From Odontesthes bonariensis (lineage: Eukaryota > Chordata > Actinopteri > Atheriniformes > Atherinopsidae): a stretch of 64,000 bases of DNA. The translations under genes were made by a program, and so were the position numbers. The notes beneath the pieces are model-generated. The model was not told the origin of the DNA. It searched no databases and saw nothing but the letters and a program-made list of their open reading frames with translations. Below, in pieces: positions 28,601 through 37,479 of this stretch; within the stretch, counting starts at the first letter, position 1; every line of letters begins with the position of its first letter. The stretch lies in assembly GCF_027942865.1 (NCBI RefSeq), contig NC_134529.1, positions 31,481,730 through 31,545,729 of the forward strand, in the 5' to 3' direction.

Positions 28601-31600
28601 TATTTTCAAAATAATCCAATTCATTCATATAGACCCAATTCAAAAACAATTTCTTAGCTAAGGAAACCAACAGATTGCACTGAAACTTGTCCAATCTCCC
28701 GTCCTGAGCGTGCACGAGGCGACTGTGGAGAGAAAAAACTCCCTTTTAACAGGAAGAAACCTCTGGCAGAACCAGAACCAGGAAGGGTGGCCATCCGCCT
28801 CCACCAGCTGGGGGCTGAGAGGACAGAAAAGGGGGGACAACAAACACTGTAACACCAGGCCAGGGATACCTGCTGAGAGAGAGAAACACAAGTTATATGA
28901 CAACAATGATGTCATATGTACATGAAGAGGAAAGAGAGCAGAGGGAGGAGAGGTGCATCATGGGAGCTCCGCCAGCAGTCTGGGTCTATTCATGGGTACC
29001 AGTCATGGCCTCCGCCATATTTGTATTCAATTTGACAGTTCTCCTCAGTTTCGCTATGGCGGTACACACCTCACACTTGAACGAGACGGAGAGACAACGA
29101 TATTTGTTAAAAATTAACACTATTGGTTGCGACCCATATTTATAACTCTCAGTATTTTCTCCGCTAACCTCTGCAAAACGCCTGCCCTAACTCACGTTCC
29201 CGGATATTTATATCTGTGTGATCCACAATCCCTCCCCCTACAGCCGAGACAGCCTGAAGGCTTTTAAGAGCACGGATGCTGACCAGTATGCTGTTGATGG
29301 GTGAAGGAATCACGGATATGGCACCTAGATCAAAGACATAAAATTTTAAGCGTATGGTTTTGGTAGTAGTTTACCGTTAACGTTACCCTGATTGTGTTAG
29401 CTAGCGAGTTGTTAGCGCCACTCCCACTTTAGCTCGCTGCCAGCTGACATCCATGCTTTATCATCCATGAAGGGAAACGTATATGCAACTTTTCATGTAA
29501 ACTAGACTGTTTGTGGTTAACTCGGATCATGCCAGTAGTCTCTTCTTATGGCAGCCAACCATTTATTCCGCCGGCCTACGTCCTTTGGGAGGGAATAAAA
29601 CTGCATTTAGTGTTTTTTTTGTTGACTATCACAGCCAACAGCACAACATATTCGTCACATCTCTGTGAGGAAGATTCTTCATTTACAAGAACAAACTGGA
29701 ATGTGTCAGATAAATATGACTTAAACCAGCCTAATGCAGTTCCTTTAATCCCAATAACATGTTCAAGTCTCTGTAATAAGATACTGTGATCGATAGATTG
29801 GATATAGGTCTATTATGAGCCAACACCTCTGAATCAAGAATAGGTTTTTTAAGTAAAGGTTTAATTACAGCAACCTTAAAAGTCTGAGGTACATATCCTG
29901 TCAACAAAGACAGATTGATCAAATCCAATATGGAAGTGTCGATTAATGGGAAAACCTTGAACAGTCTGGTTGGGATTGGGCAATGTTCCCTCTAATTTTT
30001 CATGTGTCTGGGCAAACACACAAGCTCACTGAGGACCACTGTGAGCAACATCAGATGTGCACGCTGTGGCCACACACCTATCACCTGTTCAAAACCTTGG
30101 ATCATAGCAAGTAACATGGCTTATTAAAAGAATCAAATCACAGCAGCAATTTTCATTAGTTTACTTTTAATATAAGCGATTTGGCCCACTTAAAAAAGAA
30201 AAAGACAAAAATCTTGTTGTTCATGAGATGTGTAGTATGTTATATGTGAGAGTCATGCTTGCAGTCTGCATGTTTTGCAGAGTAGACCTTTCTCACTCGA
30301 AAAAGAAAAAAATTTGACCCAGTTTCACCGCTTGTTCTTCTATTTGCACATACTCAGACAGCCATTCCATCCTAAAAGAACCGCATTTCTTTTTTACTTT
30401 GGCTTGGTGAGTGGATGTGTCGCTGGCGCTGCGGGGTTGCGTCTCTTAACAACTCCGCCGCACTGTTGTTAAGCCTGATTCTTACTCGGCGCAACCTCGC
30501 TTTGACCCATTCTTACTAGCTGGTCGCAAATGGCGCAAACGGTCACGTGACCCAAAATTCCGCCACGCCCCCCGTCGCAAGCTAAAAAATCCTCGCGCGT
30601 CGCAAGGTCGCGCACACAACTTTTTTTTATGACTTCGCGCGAGCTCAACCGGAAACAGCTGACCAAGAGAAAGGAAACATGAACACTGCAGAGACCGCGG
30701 TGACCGAGAGGGTGCGCCTCTACAAACATCTGTACGACACGTCTATGAAGTTACACTGGGACAACGTTGTACCAAAGGACAACGTTTGACAACGTTTGAC
30801 AAAGTTCGTCTTGTTGCAAAGGACGAACATTCCACCTTCTCTTCTGTTTTTGCCGCAGCCGCTTAGCTCTGAGATACATATACAGTTCTACACCCAGAGT
30901 AAATTCATTCCGCATCAGATGTGCCAGCCTCTGCTGACGTGACACCACAGGTGGCATTGCGTATGCTTTTCTTCGTCCGGTTCTTCAGCTTGTTTCCTCA
31001 ACAGTGACGCCCGCTGGTCTGGAGAGAACTGCAAATGTGACGCATACTCGGCGCAAACTGCACTTATGAGCTGAAGGAACTGTGAAGGGGCTGGCGCTTT
31101 CGATGACGTCATTAATGGTTCTCGAGCCAGAACAGTTGCGCGGTTGCGCCGAGTAAGAATCAGGCTTTAGCTAGCTAACCTGCACGGCGCGTATGGGCAG
31201 GGCACATATGCAAGCACTATCAATGCCCTGATTGGCTGCATAGCGTAAGTAAACTCGTATCATTGGCTGAACACCTGTCACTCATTGCGTTACATTGAAA
31301 AATGCTACAGAAAAACACTACGCCTAGTATTAGATATTAATTAACACGTTGATGGTGAATTTTATTTTATGCGCTGCATAGATTTTCTTGTGCGCTGAGA
31401 CTGTGCGAGCAGTGCGCGATTGCGCAGGCGCGCAGCTTAGAGGCAACATTGGGATTGGGTCTAAAACACAAGTTGATGGTTTAGAAGAGACTGTTGCTGT
31501 TGTTAGATCAGGAGATCAACTGGACAGAAGCTGTCTAAATACAAATCAGGTTCTAAAGATACTTCTAAAGCTGCTGTACTTGATGATACAGTTCTGTAAT

Positions 31601-34600
31601 ACATCAAAGATGCTATTATCAATCCATTTTCATGGACGAGCCTTGACCTGGGGGAGGGGTCATCAGGTGGTCCCCAACCTTCTCAGAGTGTTTCGACCCT
31701 TAACCACAACACTCTCCAGTTGGCGGGTCAGCAGTGCTTGGCCAAGTCACTGCCCCCCTCCTCCAGGCTTCCAGCTAGTGTCCTCTCTCTTATGCCAGAG
31801 CCAACAGGAGGCTCTCTCTGCCGCTTCTCCCAACCTACGAACGGCTGCTTTCCTCAAGTGTCCTCTCAATCCCACCTTTGTCATTAGATTCCACGCTGAT
31901 TGAGCTGGGAATCCTCGACAACCCACTTCCACTGTTATCAGCCATGTTGTCCACCCCTTGTCCCGGCAGTCCTGGACAAGTTGTTGGTACTTTTCCTTCT
32001 TTCTCTCTGCCGCCTCCTCACAGTTCTCTTCCCACGGGACTGTTAACTCCACCAGGATGATCTTCTTATCCTCTAGAGACCACATGATGACATCTGGTCT
32101 CAGAGTTGTTGACAGTACCGCCTCTGGGAAGTGGAGTTTCCTCCCTAAGTTGACCTCCAATCCCCATCCCTGGGCTGTCTGCAGGAGATTCTGCTTGGCT
32201 TGGCCTTGGGCGCCTGGTCTCTGTCCCTCCTTTACAAAGGTGATGGTACTCAACAGCAGTTTTGTTTTGGCTGGGCGTTTTTTCCCCCTCTCTTGCTCCA
32301 GGATATCTGCGAGCTGTGCCAACACCTTGTCATGGCGCCACCTATACCTCCCCTGGGTCAATGCTGTTCTGCACCCTTATAGGATGTGCGCCATGGTTCC
32401 TTTACCGCCACATAGCCTGCACAGTGGATCCTCCCTCATTCCCCACCTGTGCAAGTTGACTGGGGTGGGTAGGGTGTCGTACACTGCTCGGAGCATAAAG
32501 GAGATATGGAAAGGCTCCAGCCGCCACATCTCGGTCCACGTGATGGTCCTTTTGGGAAGGTTCCACCTTGTCCAGGCACCTTGAGTTGCAAGCTCGATGG
32601 CTTTTGCTCTTCTTCCTTCTTCCTCAAGGCTTCGGACTTCCTCCTGGATCAAGGTCCTCTTTTCCCTGGGAGTGGACTTTGACCACTGCTGGAAGTGGGA
32701 TGTTCCCAGACCCTGCCTTCCAGTGCAAGGGTTTCCAATGATGTCTCTAGTCCTCAGAGAAGATTCTGCCTGGTTAACTGCAGTGCTGGCGGCCCACTTC
32801 CTGCCAGATCTTGTTCTTATTCCTGCTTCCCTGGTTAGTTGGTCTTCCGAGTCCCTATATGTGAGGGAAAGTCTGCACTTGGCAACTTTAAACTCCTCAA
32901 CAACAGAGGACAGGGGGAGCTGAAGCTGACCTGACCTTATGTAGAGCCCCACTGATGTAAAGCTCGGGGGTATTCCCAACCATCTTCGAAGGTGCTTGTT
33001 GAACTTCCTCTCCATCCCTTCAACTGCTGTTATTGGCACTTCGTAGATGGTGAGAAGCCACATAAGTCTTTGGAGTAGGCCATGTTGGTAGATCCAGCAC
33101 TTATATTTCCCAGGCAGGCCAGACTTGTCAATTCTGTTCAACCACTCTTCAACTTGTTTTTCTGTGCTGGAGATGCTGTTTTTATCTGACAGGGAATCAT
33201 CATACCATTTCCCAAGGCATTTAATAGGGTTCCCCTGGATGTTCGGGATCACTTCCCCTTGAACAAGCAGCTTGAACTTCTCAGTTGTTTTGCCCTTTTG
33301 AATCACCAGACATCTTGATTTCTTGGGCTTGAAGATCATTTTCGCCCACGTGGCCATACGATCCAGTTCCGCCAAGACCCATCTTGCCTGCACATGGGTT
33401 GGTGTTATGACGGTAAGGTCATCCATGAATGCCCGGATTGCTGGCTGTTGGCTTCCTGCAGCAGTCTTCGGTCCTCTTGACTTAATACTTGCTGCGGTGA
33501 TGATCAGGTTCATTCCCATGACAAACAAGATGGGAGAGATAGTACACCCAGTTACTATTCCCTTCTCCACTGTCTGCCACTTTGTTGTGAACATGGCTGA
33601 CTGGAATCGTAGCTTGATGTCTCCCAAGTAACCAGTGATCAAACCCTGGATGTGAAGTGGAATGTGGTAATGGTCCATAGCTACCCGGATCAAGTTATGT
33701 GGAATAGCCCCGTATGCGTTAGCAAAATCAAGCCAGGCTACTATTAGGTTGCCTTTCTTCTCCTTTGCTTCTTGGATAAGTTGGCTTAGGACCCCCGTGT
33801 GCTCCAAGCATCCAGAAAACCCTTCGATCGCACCCTTCTGGATAGAGGTGTCAATATATCCATTCCTGGTCATATACGTGCTCATTCTTCTGGCAAGCAC
33901 GGAAAAGAAGATTTTACCCTCCACACTGAGCAGGGAAATGGTTCGAAACTGGTTAATCCGTGAGGATCCCTGCTCTTTTGGTACGAAGCATCCTTCTGCC
34001 CTTCTCCAGCTTGTTGGGACGGTACCTTTGGACCAGATTACCCGCATCAGCTTCCACACCCTTGTACGGAGCCCAGGAGCCCGGCGCATCTCTTGTATAC
34101 TTTGTAGGGTATACCGCTGGGACCTGGAGCAGAAGATGATCTAGCATGCTTGACAACCTCTTGAACCTCTCTCCATGATGGTAATTCTGTGCTAAGGGAA
34201 GTTGCTGGAGGATCAGTGGTTCCAAGCCCGTGATTTTCTGCCAGGGCGACGTTTCTTGAAGGGTCACTGAATGACTCTTCGACAAACTCCTCCACCTCCT
34301 CCTTGGAACTTGTTAGAGTCCCAGACCTCGCCTCTCCCAAAAGTGCCTTGGTGAAGCGGTAGGGGTCTTTTATAAACTGGGCTCGTGCAGCTTCCTGTTT
34401 TTTCCGCCTCTGTCTTAGCCTCTCAGCCCTCCTTGCTCTGATCAGCTGCTCACGAAGGCTGGCTGTCAGTTCTTTTATTCCTTCCTTTTCTTCCATGCTT
34501 GCCAATTTGAATTGCTTCCTCAGAGCTTTAATCTCCTTCCTAAGTTGTTTGATCTTCCTTTCTCTTCTGTTCTCCTGATTTTCTTGTCTGGCCTTATTCT

Positions 34601-35854
34601 CTCTCCTTGGCACTGTTCCAAACTGTTCTTTAGCCAAGTTATAGGTGATGGCTGTCAGTGAATCCACCTTCCTTTCTGCTGATCCTGCTTGAGCTGCTTC
34701 AAGCACCTTGTCCAGATCTTCATCGAACATGGACCACATCACTGATAATAGTGGGAAGGACTCCATCAATCTTCTCTCTGATAGAAACAATTTTATTAAT
34801 AAAGAAGCTCATGAAATCATCACTGCTGAGAGTTAAAGGAATAACTGGCTCAGCAGAGCTCGGACTCTTAGTCAGACTGGCTACAGCGCTGAAGAGAAAC
34901 CTGGGATTATTCTTATTCTCTTCTATCAATGATGAATAATAAGCAGCTCTAGCTTTACGAAGGGCTTTCTTATACATTGTTAAACTATCTTTCCAGACTA
35001 ACTGAGACTCTTCTAAATTAGAGGAACGCCACTGTCTCTCCAGCTTTCTTGCAGTCTGCTTTAAAGCACGCAGCTGTGCTTTTCTGTTGTTCTGGGTTTA
35101 AAAGTTTTCTTTAGAAGCCTGAGCTTAATCTGACGAGAAAAGAGTCATAGATAGATAGATGACTTTATTCATCCCCGAAGGGAAATTAGGTCATCATACA
35201 ATAGAATAAAAAACTGAGTTAGAAAAAGGAATAAGAATATGTCACTAGAATGGGCAAAAGATTAGAATATTATATAAATATGATATCAATATGGTTATAT
35301 TGCCACATATCACATATGATATGAAGTAAATGTTCCAGTATTTAAATATTTGAAGGTGACAGGTAGATTTAGTCCAGTTCTGAAACAGTGGCTCTGACAG
35401 AGGTAGATGAGTTCTAATCAGTCATGATCACTGAAGTTTCTTCTATTATATATTGTGAAACTTCAAACATTTGAATGTCTCAAGTTATCTGTTGTCTTTC
35501 ACAGATGAGATATTATGTCAAGTTCAGAATTTTTTTCTCTGACACATTCTTTCTCATAATGTTTTCTTTCTTCCTTTTTACAGCTTAAAACACAACCTCA
35601 CCATCTTCTCCAATTTTGTCCTCACCCGGTTTTTCTTTTTTCTTTTCCCACATTTCCAGGATAGTGAAGAGGGCAGACGTGACAGAAAGATGGCCCACCA
35701 GCGTTCCCGTTCCCGCTCCAGAGACCGGGACTACAAACACAGCAAGTCCTGGGCCAGGCATGGGAGAGAGGGACGTGATAAAGGCCACAGGGACAGGAGC
35801 CGCAGCCGCTCCCCCAAGAGGTCCAAGGATAAAGAGAGAAGCAGATTTAGATGA
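16668..35854 (+). CDS. ppil4: Peptidyl-prolyl cis-trans isomerase-like 4 (cyclophilin plus RRM), complete, 13 exons
   Basis: Nuclear cyclophilin-fold protein with one RNA-recognition motif and an Arg/Ser-rich tail. Exons: 16668-16737, 17020-17087, 17773-17837, 17928-18045, 18288-18430, 18707-18803, 18942-19058, 19146-19270, 19379-19445, 23955-24066, 24571-24667, 24800-24932, 35660-35854. They total 1407 bases, 468 codons plus stop (human about 492). The cyclophilin domain starts [17 protein letters not shown] and includes [22 protein letters not shown] and [23 protein letters not shown]. The RRM shows RNP2 (VLFVCKL) and RNP1 (CYAFIEFE), followed by [20 protein letters not shown]. The tail is Lys/His-rich, then RS-rich, ending [10 protein letters not shown]. 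Intron 11 (24668-24799) looks U12-type. The last intron is 10.7 kb of nested repeats. A stretch present in the human tail has no exon that I could find, so one exon may be missing or too diverged to see. Confidence 0.93.
19739..21060 (-). mobile_element. 5'-truncated L2-type LINE with long target duplication, in ppil4 intron 9
   Basis: The minus strand reads open from about 21060 to 19926 and covers most of a reverse transcriptase. Motif A is [13 protein letters not shown], motif B is [13 protein letters not shown], the catalytic box is [11 protein letters not shown], and the C-terminal region has [14 protein letters not shown] and LHWLPV. The wording fits the L2 clade. The 3' end reads GCACTTTGAAC then TATATAAATAAATTTGATTT. 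It is flanked by a 25-bp direct repeat with one mismatch (19714-19738 and 21061-21085), the expected result of target-primed reverse transcription. The open frame and the intact duplication suggest a recent insertion. Confidence 0.92.
22150..22214. repeat. CA/TA microsatellite with palindromic centre
   Basis: A CA run, then TATATATAGGCCTATATATA, then a second CA run. The centre is self-complementary. Simple repeat in ppil4 intron 9. Confidence 0.85.
22373..23778 (+). mobile_element. TTAA-flanked DNA element (piggyBac-like by target site), complete copy
   Basis: 14-bp terminal inverted repeats AGGCCTACAGAAAG (22373-22386) and CTTTCTGTAGGCCT (23765-23778) are flanked on both sides by TTAA (22369-22372 and 23779-23782), the target used by piggyBac-like transposons. 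Inside are a 63-codon open frame (22529-22720), a CRE-like TGACGTCA (22554-22561), a TATAAAAC stretch near 22681, and a perfect 23-bp inverted repeat with a short loop (22830-22852 and 22872-22894). No transposase was recognised, so it is non-autonomous. A partial, inverted copy lies at 40445-40995. Confidence 0.75.
22529..22720 (+). CDS. 63-codon open frame inside the TTAA element, function unknown
   Basis: Starts [17 protein letters not shown], has a Ser-rich stretch, then [17 protein letters not shown]. The identical 63-residue translation occurs in the inverted copy at 40652-40843. No domain was recognised. Identity may only reflect recent duplication rather than selection for a protein. 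It could equally be 5' leader sequence of the parent element. Confidence 0.25.
   Translation: MANWNDRCVTSRVPAAGTTPSSSSSEASSLPDLDSFFTANFDVCRGTSLGNIKRWVQCSFYCE
24211..24570 (+). mobile_element. tRNA-derived SINE-like repeat (family C), abutting a ppil4 splice acceptor
   Basis: The head is GGCTGCACGGTGGTGTGGTGGTTAG-like (A box) with GGTTCAA (B box). Next come GTGTGGAGTTTGCATGTTC and CCTCCCACTGTCC, wording found in a very common fish repeat. A degraded body follows, then the tail AAAGTGCTTTACAAATG with ATT repeats. The ATT tail ends in the AG that precedes the ppil4 exon at 24571. Confidence 0.8.
24668..24799 (+). other. ppil4: Candidate U12-type (minor spliceosome) intron of ppil4
   Basis: The donor is GTATCCTTG, matching the U12-type consensus (GTATCCTTT) at eight of nine bases. 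The frame requires this junction (K-Q-D-S-K-Y-D-L, as in the vertebrate family). The acceptor is CCAAAAG at 24793-24799. Its lack of a polypyrimidine tract is typical of U12 introns. A branch-point-like CCATAAC sits at 24782-24788, about 12 bases from the AG, within the usual 10-20 base window, though it fits the TTCCTTAAC consensus only partly. The intron is 132 bases long. Confidence 0.75.
25547..25582. other. Perfect inverted repeat (hairpin)
   Basis: ATGGCTGTCCGAAAG and CTTTCGGACAGCCAT are separated by six bases. It lies inside the transposon relic, 92 bases before a second and longer palindrome. Confidence 0.8.
25674..25716. other. 43-base perfect palindrome
   Basis: 21 bases on each side of a single central base are fully complementary (the arm begins ACAACTTAAGGAGGCAG). 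It could form a tight hairpin or cruciform. Context is the DNA-transposon relic at 25471-26394. Confidence 0.9.
26395..28512 (-). pseudogene. Ty3/Gypsy retrotransposon pol relic (RT, RNase H, integrase fragments)
   Basis: Minus-strand frames, read from high to low coordinates, follow the Gypsy pol order. The RT N-terminal part is near 28500-28350 ([19 protein letters not shown], then [10 protein letters not shown]). The RT end at 27960-27727 has [13 protein letters not shown] and [15 protein letters not shown]. RNase H at 27717-27056 has [15 protein letters not shown] and [15 protein letters not shown]. Integrase pieces are at 26744-26400 ([14 protein letters not shown], then TTPYHPRGN). The frames are broken by shifts and stops, and no long terminal repeats were seen. 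It cannot be active. Confidence 0.88.
28513..28925 (-). mobile_element. L2-type LINE 3' end, inserted beside the Gypsy relic
   Basis: On the minus strand it matches the LINE 3' UTR at 11313-11915: CTGGTTCTGCCAGAGG, the Leu/Ser-poor pyrimidine-rich start, and the AATTGAA-type tail after ATATATAAAAATAAAA. It is shorter, and somewhat diverged from the 56470-56930 copy. Confidence 0.75.
28926..29629. other. ppil4 intron segment, nothing recognised
   Basis: About 700 bases without a domain, terminal repeat or family match that I can support. It may hold old transposon debris. Confidence 0.5.
29981..31451. mobile_element. Non-autonomous hAT-like element inside the L2 relic, perfect 8-bp target duplication
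   Basis: The ends are CAATGTTCCCTCTAA (29981) and TTAGAGGCAACATTG (ending 31451), inverted with one mismatch. The duplication GGATTGGG lies at 29973-29980 and 31452-31459. The interior has no hAT transposase, but it carries the Harbinger-like element at 30472-31166. Confidence 0.9.
30472..31166. mobile_element. PIF/Harbinger-like element nested in the hAT element, TTA target duplication
   Basis: The termini AGCCTGATTCTTACTCGGCG and its complement (ending 31166) form inverted repeats of about 25 bp. They are flanked by TTA at 30469-30471 and 31167-31169, the Harbinger target size and sequence. Inside, the plus strand near 30679 starts [20 protein letters not shown], which resembles the start of a MADF/Myb-like accessory protein. 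A minus-strand frame near 30957-30751 reads [15 protein letters not shown], resembling the N-terminal RRWWVRP motif of Harbinger transposases. Both are short fragments. Confidence 0.8.
31640..34735 (-). mobile_element. RLE-bearing non-LTR retrotransposon (R2/NeSL-type organisation), nearly full ORF but broken
   Basis: The minus-strand frame runs from about 34790. A basic coiled-coil-like linker is followed by [20 protein letters not shown] frameshift near 34090 leads into a long RT frame (34089-32377): motif [15 protein letters not shown], motif [14 protein letters not shown], catalytic FMDDLTVI. A cysteine motif [17 protein letters not shown] is followed by one in-frame stop (32377-32379). 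The same frame resumes to 31747 with [18 protein letters not shown] and a restriction-like endonuclease signature RPDVIMW then [14 protein letters not shown]. This organisation belongs to the R2/R4/NeSL-type LINEs, and the VELTVPWE wording suggests the NeSL/Utopia side (inference). The 5' part (zinc fingers) is missing. The insertion boundaries in the host L2 are approximate. Confidence 0.85.
35140..35205 (-). repeat. GATA microsatellite and RTE-type LINE 3' tail
   Basis: ATAGATAGATAGATG is followed by ACTTTATTCATCCCCGAAGGGAAATT. On the minus strand this is the well-known CCCTTCGGGGATGAATAAAG tail plus tetranucleotide run found at RTE-type LINE ends in fish. No coding part is seen. Confidence 0.55.
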
Positions 35855-35995
35855 TTCTGCAGGATGCCTTTGTGCCATAGCTTCTGAACTGTATTCAGTG
35901 TGTTCGATTCATTCAGCCTAAACTTTCTTTAAATTCGTTTGACCCTGACTCAGAAAAAGGTGTTCAGATCCTCGGCACATTGTCTAGATCAGCAG

Positions 35996-36001
35996 AATAA
36001 A
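35996..36001 (+). terminator. ppil4: ppil4 polyadenylation signal
   Basis: AATAAA lies 142 bases after the ppil4 stop codon, followed by T-rich sequence. It is the first canonical signal downstream. Confidence 0.7.
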
Positions 36002-36881
36002 TGAATAACTTTGGTACGTCAGTGTTGTTTACTTCTTCTGCACCTTCCTCTTCCTCTCTGCCTGAATCAGAAGTGGCAGATGATTTATATCCCAACTTTG
36101 ACTTTTTTTTTTTTTTTTTTGCATTCATCAACATGGAAAGTTGCTGAAGGAATTCCCAGGTGTCTCTTTCCACCCACCTTATAGAGCTAGTGACGCACTG
36201 AAATGTTGAAAGAAATTACTGGTCTGGAGCATTCAGGTGTGTGTTAAATTTAGGTGACAAGATTTTCAGTGCGATTAGATGATCGCACTTTTTACACAAC
36301 GTGGTTAAGATACACGATTTCTCTAAGTTAGTCATGAAAACTCAAAGAAGCTGGTTGTTTTTACCAGTGTTTAGTTTGTGTTTGGCTTCTAGTTCTACAG
36401 TGAGGAACCTTGGAGTTATTTTTGACCAGAACTTATCATTTGACTCGCATATAAAACAGGTTTCTAGGACTGCCTTCTTTCATCTTCGTAATATTGTTAA
36501 AATCAGGAACATCTTGTCTCAGAGTGATGCAGAAAAACTGCTCCATGCATTTGTTACTTCAGGATTGGACTACTGTAATTCTTTATTATTGGGCTGTCCC
36601 ACATATTCTCTGAAAAGCCTCCAGCTGATCCAAAATGCTGCAGCCAGAGTTTTGATGAGAACTAACAGGAGAGATCATATTTCTCCAGTTTTAGCTTCTC
36701 TTCATTGGCTCCCTGTTAAATTCAGAATAGAATTTAAGATTCTTCTCCTTACATATAAAGCTCTTAATGACCGAGCTCCATCATATCTTAAAGATCTCAT
36801 TGTAAGATATTTTCCTAACAGAGCACTTCGTTCCCAAACTGCAGGTTTACTTGAGGTTCCCAGAGTTTCTAAAAGTAGAAT

Positions 36882-37046
36882 GGGAGGCAGAGCTTTCAGT
36901 TATCAGGCCCCTCTCTGTGGAACCAGCTGCCAGTTTGGGAGGCAGAGCCTTCAGTTATCAGGCCCCTCTCTGAGGAACCAGCTGCCAGTTTGGGAGGCAG
37001 AGCCTTCGGTTATCAGGCCCCTCTCTGTGGAACCAGCTGCCAGTTT
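36882..37046 (+). repeat. 55-bp tandem triplication inside LINE coding sequence
   Basis: Units start GGGAGGCAGAG at 36882, 36937 and 36992 and end CAGCTGCCAGTTT. They differ by a few bases. Since 55 is not a multiple of three, the same DNA is read in three frames in succession. Confidence 0.95.
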
Positions 37047-37147
37047 GGCTTCAGGAAGCAGACACCCTCTCTACCTTTAAGACCAGGCTTAAAACTTTCC
37101 TTTTTGATAAAGCTTATAGTTAGGGATGGCTCAGGTGACCCTGAAAC

Positions 37148-37358
37148 AAGGTTTTTTTTAAAAATATTTTTTGGGGCTTTTTATGCCTTTAATTGATAGA
37201 CAGTTGGATAGAGACAGGAAGCAGGGGGCAGAGAGAGGGGGCAAGACATGCAGCAAAGGGCCGTCCGGTGCGGGAGTTGAACCGGGGCCAGCTGCAGTGA
37301 GGACTGTAGCCTCTGTACATGGGGCGGCTGCTTAACCCACTACGCCACCGACCGCCCC
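37148..37358 (-). mobile_element. tRNA-derived SINE (family B), intact copy inside an L2 3' UTR
   Basis: On the minus strand: GGTGGCGTAGTGGGTTAAG (A box), a tRNA-like body, GGTTCAACTCCC (B box), CTGCTTCCTGTCTCTATCC, and a tail with AATTAAAGGCATAAAAAGCC. It is flanked by short direct repeats ending in GAAAC (37143-37147 and 37359-37363). Confidence 0.85.
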
Positions 37359-37479
37359 GAAACATCCCATAGTTAAGCTGCTATAGGCCCAGACTGCTGG
37401 GGGGCCTCATCTGTCACACCTTTCCTCACTTTACTCTCCATGTACATATCAGCCTAAAGGTTAGCCTTTTATCTGCTGT

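Larger units (their letters stand above)
29630..35130 (-). mobile_element. L2-type LINE relic, split by two later insertions
   Basis: Three minus-strand pieces join into one LINE. 35130-34735 has [17 protein letters not shown] and [17 protein letters not shown]. 31640-31452 ends with [12 protein letters not shown]. 29980-29630 continues [21 protein letters not shown], then NRPISNL, and after an internal deletion [14 protein letters not shown] and GWFKSYLSD. The reading resumes exactly across the hAT insertion once one copy of its 8-bp duplication is removed. The host LINE is 5' and 3' truncated and has stops. Confidence 0.82.
36340..37440 (+). mobile_element. L2-type LINE, RT C-terminus plus 3' UTR, carrying a SINE
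   Basis: The plus-strand frame reads [47 protein letters not shown] and SPVLASLHWLPVKFRIEFK, then TFLFDKAYS and stop. The RT catalytic part is absent (5' truncation). A 55-bp unit is triplicated at 36882-37046, which breaks the frame. The 3' UTR that follows is interrupted by the family B SINE at 37148-37358 and then resumes with CATCCCATAGTTAAGCTGC. Confidence 0.88.
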
